Source of the DNA: Chondrus crispus
Taxonomy: Eukaryota > Rhodophyta > Florideophyceae > Gigartinales > Gigartinaceae
Reading direction: 5' to 3'
Assembly: GCF_000350225.1 (NCBI RefSeq)
Contig: NW_005178810.1
Span: 595,508-659,507, forward strand
Length of the DNA: 64,000 bases
Shown here one piece after another: positions 56,690-64,000 of the stretch (the stretch's first letter is position 1; the number at the start of each line of letters is the position of its first letter). The notes under the pieces are model-generated. The model was not told where the DNA came from. It saw only the letters and a program-made list of their open reading frames with translations, and made no database searches. The position numbers were made by a program, and so were the translations under genes.

Positions 56690-56758
56690 TGCCGCAAATC
56701 TGTTTCAATTATCGTGGAGTTGCAATTATCGGGGATTTCAATTATCACGAGTAGACTG
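56690..56758 (+). repeat. Possible end of a pogo/Tigger-like DNA transposon
   Basis: Three direct near-copies of CAATTATC occur at about 56,706, 56,723 and 56,738, the last followed by ACGAGTAGACTG. Read from the other strand the block starts CAGTCTACTCGTGATAATTG. Tigger and pogo ends often begin CAGT and carry GATAAT-type words. I could not find the matching other end or a TA duplication, so this is tentative. Confidence 0.25.
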
Positions 56759-59700
56759 CACATGCGGTATTCAAGGACCTTTCATTGTTTCGACTGATGA
56801 AGACGGAACCAAAGAAAAACAGATGGAGAACGGAAAGTCCAGCATGTGGTATTATTTATCTTCTGCCTGTACAGACTATTGCATATACAAGTCCTCGACA
56901 CGTGTCCTGCATTGCCACCGGAAGCTCAGTGTCGGTTGTACTTTAGCCTCTGCTGCAAATGTACATGTCAAAGCGTTGGTCGCCTTACAGTCGATGTCGC
57001 TACATGCGTCTTTTTCCTCGAAAACGCGCCCTTTTGCGGCAAGGGGGTATTCCATATATTACCTCGTGGGAATCTGCATCTCTTGCGAAACTGATTCGGT
57101 GGAGATAAGTTCCAACCCCGCATTCAAGTCAACTTGATAGGATGTCAAAAAACCGTCACTCCGTGTATGGTACGCCCTTGGCAAGCAGATTCAAATCAAC
57201 TCCAATAGCCTGATCTTGCTATCCATTCGGCCCCGCCTCTCACAAATCACCTTGAGGTTAGTCTCATCGATCTGATAACATAAGTTTCTCTGCGAGCGTG
57301 ACAATTCTTCTCTTTTAAGGTTAAGTGTCAATTACTGCCGGTTGCATGACACAACTAGAACTGGGTGATATGGGAAGCTTTTTGTTTCTATGATGGCTTT
57401 TTTCCTCGAATTCCACATCAAGTCAATAAAGATTTTCAACTCTACGTTTTGATTTTACCCCATGTCAAAAACCAAGGGGAGGCCATAATCAACAAGGGCT
57501 GCATTCAATCAGAAGGTAGTTGCATGGTTATTTGGCAAGCTTTACAAGTCTATAAAAGATTAAACCCCTCCCCCTTCCACACACACTCTCCCTGTACAAG
57601 GCGGTGCCACGAACGCGAAGTATCAACGTTATCATCTGAAGGCTTCTGATAAAGGAAATCGCCGTTGTATTGCACTGGTACTAGATTTATCCGACCAACC
57701 GTTATCATAACATAAAAGTCTGTGGATTTTATTTGTTTTCAACTTTGATGGCCTGGTTTCTATTTTTCTGGTTGATTGACTCGTTTTAAAACAATTCTGA
57801 AGTTAGAACCGAATAGAAAGCCTGCAGGGCAATGTTTCAATGCTATTGGTATAAAATTAGCTTAAAGAAAAATGCTTTCTGTATGCCGACCTTTTCTTTT
57901 GAACACCTTTATATGCATCACCGACTTGGTTTTCGCTAGAATCGACAAGCAAATGCTTTACCTCTAGTGATGACCTTCCGGTTAAATAACAGAAGTGAAA
58001 TCGCGTCTTGGGTTGTCCAGAAAAATAAAATATCTTTGTCCTCATATGAGGACTAACGGTCCGATCGACACCAGAATCAATAGCAATACGAGGTGTACCC
58101 ACGCATCACCGAGATTTTAGTTCCAGCACAAATGGGTCGTTCTTCTACCTTATACAGCAGCACCTCCCTCCGATATATGTATCTGACATATGGCCTCTTC
58201 CGCAGTCCTTGTATGCATCGCTCCCAATCGCAGAATGTTCACTGCGGCAATCATAACTTGAAACTGTGGATGTTGTGCGAATCAGATGAAACGATAAGTG
58301 ACAGAATAAGGATCGACTATCCCTTAACGTAAAGAGAAGAATCAATGACTCCTGTCCCATAACAACCATAAGGGTTTCAATCACTCTTCTTAACTGAGAT
58401 GAAATCTTCATATGTAGATACTGAAATCCTTTCTCAGTGGTTCGTGTGACATACGTGGAAGGGTCAGAGACAATGGTTTGTTGTTAGGGGATTTCATTTC
58501 AAGACATCATCGCACCCTTTGAAGCATAACTAACGAATGTCTTCACCAAGAACAAACCACCAATGAAAACTAGCTCTTGCCACACAGACAGCATTAGCAC
58601 ATTTTCGAGTGTATTTCACGACATTCAAAAGATCTCATCTAAGTGCGGAAGCTATGGGATGAGAATATGCCGCTCTCTGTTCTCTTGTGCTTCGATTTTA
58701 GTAAGGTGTATTTGAAAAAATACCTCAATCATTCTTCTTTGGATAAAAGGCACTTTCGTTCGAGCTGTAAGACCGCAAGCACAAACTTTTAAAACGGTTT
58801 TCATCATCTTATGAACAACGTATCATTCGTCGCAGTACATGGTCCCTGAGGACTAACACAAACAGTTATTATTACATGCTGAGGAGAAGACGTATGAATC
58901 GTGTCTTTATGAAAATCTTGCTTCCCAAGTATGGGATACCAAAACCAGTGTCTTGGATCTTTCATGAGGCGTCTGGCAATCCTGAAGAACTTTGCGGTGC
59001 CTGATCTTATTCGCAGTAAGGAGTTCCTCTACGGCTCTTCTATGCATAACCGAATCTTTCAGACTTCTTGGTCTACTCACCGACACATCTCACGCACCTG
59101 AATCATTAATTAGCGAAGACGCAAACAAATGGGGTGTTGGAAAGCCTGAATCTACCAAAGGCAGATCCGGCGATTACGAGTAATTCGAGAGCAATTGATT
59201 AGGATGAGAGAGGACGTTAAAGTAACTGTACCATAGCTCCATAGGTTACACCGGTTTTCATAGTTTCTTTCCAATACGATGGAAGGGATCTATGTTACCT
59301 ATAATTCTTGTCGCCCAGTTTACCATAAAGCAGATGGAGCCAGTTCACAGGACATCACACATATTGAAAGAGGGACGTCAGAAAGTTTCTTGAACAACTA
59401 GGGTTCCTGCTTCTTTGGACTGTTTCCATTTGCAGGCCTTCATGGTCTATCACATGAATTAAATATATTGCGAAATACATTATATACACACAGGTTTAAG
59501 AGTGATAAGAATTGCCTTTCATGCATGCCTGTGTGCTTTTTGTATAAATGAGTTTTTGCCCGGCGTCCACCTGGCGAGGTTCATATCGAGAGGGACGCCA
59601 TATATTTTGGTGGCATTCTGGTGACGAGGGTCGAGTCAGAAGAGTAGATATTCGGGGAGTGCAATGAGAATAGTCTGCAATTGTGGCCCTCGTTTAAGCT

Positions 59701-60108
59701 TTGTATATACGGTTAAAGATAGCCAGAAATCTACTCAACACCTGCGATAACAAAAGTCGCCAATCTGTAGGGGCAAGGGTTTTAGTTGGTGCAGACAGAG
59801 AGTGCGTTGCGCGGTAAGTAGTGCAATGTCATATTCAAGAACATGTCGATCATAGAAATGTGAAAGAAGAGTTGAAGGGGAAAGAAGACCTCAAATTTTC
59901 CGGCACGTATCAAGACAGCGAGAGACACGGTATCTCAGAAGATCAGCATGACGTGAACTTTGAAGGGTGAAGGTACCTTCAGTACTGATGCATACTGAAT
60001 TGCATGCAGGGACGAGAGATTTTATCATCAGGAGGATATTTACCAGCGTCTATTAATCAATCATGCACCGCCTCGATGCCATTAAAAACACAAACGGTCA
60101 GACAGCAC
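56759..60108. other. No gene recognised; one isolated palindrome
   Basis: Short ORFs only. A 16 bp perfect palindrome GTCCTCATATGAGGAC lies at 58,039-58,054 and belongs to the repeat family described at 60,109, but without the TAGTGTCTA terminus beside it. Confidence 0.35.
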
Positions 60109-60596
60109 TAGTGTCTAGACGACAAGCAATTTGACCTCATATGAGGCCAGCTTTTTTTTTGCAAAAATATATAAATTAAATCGAAACTTTAAAACATTCA
60201 GTTTGGACACCATTTCTTTAACGTATACGCGCTCGGCAATAACATCTTGCAAAACATTGGGATGGCGGTTTTCAATGCACAGAGAGACTAAGAATCTAAT
60301 GAAGTATCAATGATGAGTTGACTTTTTAAACAGGCGTTTTGGTTGTGAAGATATCAACATAAAACCTTTTGAGGTTGGTCAAAAAAGGCTCCTTTTTGGG
60401 CATTTTAAAAATGGCTGGAGAAGACGTGCAGATCTCACCAAACTCCACCCTTCCACAACGCAGAAGTCAACTGCCGTGTCGAGAGTATCTTTTTTCCATC
60501 TTGTTGAGCTAGCACAAGTCGAGAAAAATAAGTTGAAAAGTGACCTCATATGAGGTCAAATGGCCTCATATGAGGTCATTTGTCACCTAGACACTA
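60109..60596. mobile_element. Complete small inverted-repeat element (MITE) with CCTCATATGAGG
   Basis: A 488 bp unit starts TAGTGTCTAG and ends CTAGACACTA. The ends continue as inverted repeats: ACGACAAGCAATTTGACCTC on the left corresponds to GTGACAAATGACCTC on the reversed right. Palindromes CCTCATATGAGG lie at 60,135-60,146, 60,544-60,555 and 60,564-60,575. A TA at each edge may be the target duplication, as for Tc1/mariner-derived MITEs. The 400 bp core is AT-rich and codes for nothing I recognise. Partial copies are at 46,552-46,784. Confidence 0.75.
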
Positions 60597-63500
60597 GAAC
60601 TATTGCCTTTTTTAATTTACTCGGGGATTCATGGATTTGATGATGTGTAGACCACAAGAATCCCAGCCACTCCCTCTGCGTGCACAGTATGTGCAGTACT
60701 GTACACGTAACCATTTTCTCGTCGCGCATTTGACCAAGTCAAGCTATTCGCTTGACGGGGTGCCAGCACAGGCTTGGATGGAGCTTGGTTTTGTCATTTT
60801 TCAGATCTCATCTGTTTCGTATTTCGATAACATCAACCCACTGAGAATGCCTTGACTGATAGACAGGGAAGGTGTGAATTGTTTTGAGCGCCCCTGATAT
60901 CCTCAACATCAACTGATATAAAACTATGTGTAAAGTATTACTTTTACAGAAATTCTTTTCATATTCCGGGGTTTTCGGGGTCCAGTGACCCTTCGCTCCT
61001 TATCCGGGTACCAATGAGCACGAATCGAAAGAGCTTTCAGACTTTAAGAAGACCTCAAGAATTCGTTCAAACGCGCAACGGCGACCCCCCCAGAAAAAAG
61101 AATTACTTTCAAGATGGATAAAAATGAAAGCAATTTCAATAGACTGCTAAGAAGAATAGATTCATACTGATGCAGACCGGATATCAATCACAAGCTTATC
61201 TTCATTTTATATCTTGACAATATCCTCAATACTATGCGTCATATCCATTTTTTGCAAGTGATTTACGACTGCTTGAAATGTTGGCTTGAAAAAGTAGGCT
61301 GTCAATATCATGCCTAATTCTGATACCTCTATATGCACGGAAATAAGACACTAAGAGTACTCCATGCCGATGACATCTCGATGTTTATTTTTTGCCTTAA
61401 ATGAATTTCGCTCGAGATGTCATCAAATGGACACATTTATTGATTAGTGTGAAAAAGAGGCCCTTGGGAACAGCTTTTGTTAACAAGACCCACTGGAGAG
61501 AATCGAGAAACAAGCACATGGACTGGAACCGACATTGATTGCAGGAGCACAGATATGGCGCACCCCTGAGTGTTTAACTTCAAGCCTGGTTAAAGCAACC
61601 ATAGGCCAGTACGGCATCACAATTAAAAACCTGTATCTTCACCTATAGAGGCTTAGCTATGAAAACATGTCAAATGACTTCTTGAAACAGAAGAGCAGCT
61701 AATCAAAAACTCTGAAATCAGCAAATGAGTGAGTATGTGCTCTGCTGTGGAATACGTCTGGCGCATTGGTTGGTAGAGGGAAGATGTCTCCAAGCAAGCA
61801 ATAGGATTGGACTTTTATATGAAGAAAGGATTACATCCCATGAATGCGTGCAAGTTGCATGATTTTATTTTCTTCCATCATGCGAAGAGAACTTCTATTG
61901 CGCAACATGGGCAAAACGAACAAATTTGTCTAACACAGCCTGATTTAGTCTCTGCAACAGACAGAAAAGGAAGCCTGGGCGTCTCCTTCCGAGGTATTGG
62001 GAAGCAACCACAAACGTGAGGGCGAGAGCCGGGGAGAAGTGCTTGGGAGGATTATCAGCGAGGACTTTGCTCAGAAATGCTGCTGTTAGAGCAGCGAGAA
62101 AGCGGGCACAAACTGCAATTTTCCCCAGGACACAGTAGTTGGGGCAAAAAGTTGACCTCCGCTCGTAGCTTTTGTACCGCTATACGTTGTACAATACAGT
62201 TTTCGGAGTCCCAACAACTTACAAGAAATTTATATCATTCCCCATGGCTTCCAATCATAATAAATTAGCTTCGAGGTTAATTCTACGATTGCCTTTCTTT
62301 CTTCTCACGGTTTTTACTTCTCATTGAATGACATCAAAGCTCCTTCTGCAGTGCAGTGTGTGCGATACTGCAAGTCAGTGTGAGATATAATACATACGAG
62401 AACGTTGAAAAGGGGGGTTCTGGCGACGAGCTTCCTTGAATTAACTTTAAGAGCGGTACCAACAGAACTATAATCTCAATCAACCTCTAGAGACAAGTGC
62501 TTCAAGCAAGTGAAGGGCACACTGCGCAAGTGTTAAGATTTGCACCATCCACGGGTCTGGCTTCATTACAAACCATGTTTTCATCCGTTCCCTTACCTCC
62601 TAACGTTTTATAGAAGAAAAAGATGACATGTCAAAACCAGAACCTCGTCAGGATGGAGAGTGGAAGAGCCGGACCGAAAAATGGGGCCTTCAGGGAAGAG
62701 CGCAACTTCCAGGATCGTTTTAAGCCAGCAAGGCTACCACAGTGACTAATGGTCGGGGTCATTGTCACGTGTAGTGCTTCGTTCCAGCTCTTCCTTGTTG
62801 CCTCTTTCCGTTCTGAGAGATATGCGTATCATTCGATTATTTTTGTTTCAAAAAAAAAAAAAAATCTCTTGGTATATGGTATGATATATGCGAGTAGTCA
62901 TCGTCCGCGACTGCTCGATGCTACACTATTAGTACCTACTCAAATTGCTTAACATTCTCGCTGTCTTTCGATGTTAAATGTCGTAGCTTGATATCGACTG
63001 GATTGCACCACTAACAACATTCTCATGAATCGCAGTCTTTCTCGCGAGTTTCTATGGAGAAGTCACGCAGGCACCGTATGGAATTCAGATTAATGTTTAG
63101 AAGAAGTCACAGCGATTGTGAGGTAGCTGCTCTATATGAGTTTATAGGCACGTGAAGTATGAAACTGAGTTTCTCTCAAACTATGACAGGGGCAACCAAG
63201 TGACGATGCAGCTCATCGTGTTGCTTACAACAACACTTTCGAAAACAGCTTTGACAAAAAGTGAAGATAGAAGGAAACTTCAATTATTCTGTGCACAAAA
63301 AGAACTTACCAATCCATCTATGCCCCATTAGCGAGAAACAGGCATGCTTGCAAGCACAACCTGAAATTTTTTTTCCGCCGGTTTCCCGTATTAGTACGAT
63401 GACTCAGCACTTGCATTGGCATAGTATTCCGCTTTTTTTTAAAAGACATGCTGCAGCAAGCTAAGTTCCACCCTTACGCATATCTATCCTCCTCTCAAGC

Positions 63501-64000
63501 TGCTTTCATCCCTTGTTGCATCTTTTCAAAGATAAAAAAGTGTATCTGTACTGAGTGTTTTCAAATCTCAGTAAGATCTTTTCTTCGAGAGAGAATCCCA
63601 TACAGCAAACTGCCTTCCACTCTCATCAACAGCAGTACAACTAAAAGCTTTTACGTCTCTGTGTTCAGTAAATATGATCGTACCGCATTGTTGAGAGTTA
63701 CAGAGCGCTGTCAAGATCCGGCGATCTTCGTACTGTGATATATTGTTTTTGATTAGATTGCGGACTTACTTTTCGTACCTTTGTCGGTTATTTCATGAGG
63801 ACGTGACCCTTTGAGAAACTATTTTATAACATTTTATTGACTGTAAGTTTAAGTCTGACCCAAGAGACATCCCCTATGCTGCCACTGAAGCACGTATCCA
63901 CTCGCCGCCTACCGGCATATATTTGAGTGGTCGCATAAATCACCAGTGCCATCGCCGTCTCAAGGCAAAAGTGGGGTCAGAACTGTGTGAGGGATGGAAT
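60597..64000. other. No gene recognised
   Basis: Only ORFs under 100 codons, none resembling a known family. A 14 bp A run lies near 62,853. No terminal repeats or transposon proteins were noticed. Confidence 0.3.

Noticed and set aside
62852..62866. A run of A considered as the tail of a retrocopy
   Set aside because: No coding or LINE-like sequence lies directly upstream and no target duplication could be seen.

Overview
This 64 kb window is eukaryotic nuclear DNA made up mostly of transposable elements, most of them broken, nested or reduced to termini. I recognise one credible host gene, a GATA-type zinc finger protein at 43,962-44,849 (minus strand). There is no bacterial gene organisation. 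Chromodomain Ty3/gypsy, Ty1/copia and PIF/Harbinger elements, a GATA factor and intron-poor coding stretches fit an alga or a fungus. A red alga would fit, but the sequence does not prove the lineage, so I leave the organism open. By eye, the left two thirds (transposon-rich) are more GC-rich than the right third.

Layout. (1) 94-3,510: a decayed Ty1/copia pol on the plus strand. (2) 3,900-19,364: an older minus-strand gene of unknown function, split by a 14.4 kb Ty3/gypsy chromovirus at 4,657-19,020. The chromovirus is also on the minus strand. It has near-identical 1.02 kb LTRs, perfect 10 bp LTR-end inverted repeats, a 5 bp target duplication (ATATC), a primer binding site and a polypurine tract. 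Its gag is intact and its pol is intact except for one nonsense codon inside integrase. Between pol and the 3' LTR lie 5.4 kb holding a 522-residue ORF on the opposite strand. (3) 21,217-27,609: PIF/Harbinger element A, with 18 bp terminal inverted repeats, an ATT target duplication, a Myb/SANT-like gene split by a 1.3 kb insertion, a Cys-rich RING-like gene and a minus-strand transposase. (4) about 27,645-28,622: a diverged solo LTR of the same gypsy family. (5) 29,752-30,823: a decayed coding region I could not identify. (6) 33,570-33,672: two adjacent long hairpins. (7) 34,173-38,937: PIF/Harbinger element B, of a different subfamily but with the same layout (Myb-like gene on plus, extra gene on plus, transposase on minus) and again an ATT duplication. 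(8) 43,962-44,849: the GATA factor. (9) 46,552-46,784 and 60,109-60,596: a small inverted-repeat element family built round the palindrome CCTCATATGAGG. (10) 48,060-50,976: a minus-strand copia relic with gag to integrase but no visible reverse transcriptase. The remaining right-hand DNA shows no recognisable genes.

How it fits together. The gypsy element is the youngest large insertion: its LTRs differ by about five substitutions plus a 2 nt length change. It landed in an already decayed gene. The two Harbinger elements are older; both transposases carry frameshifts and both have lost the acidic residue expected before the conserved Trp of the third catalytic motif. The most unusual features are the long antisense ORF inside a chromovirus and the extra gene carried by each Harbinger element.
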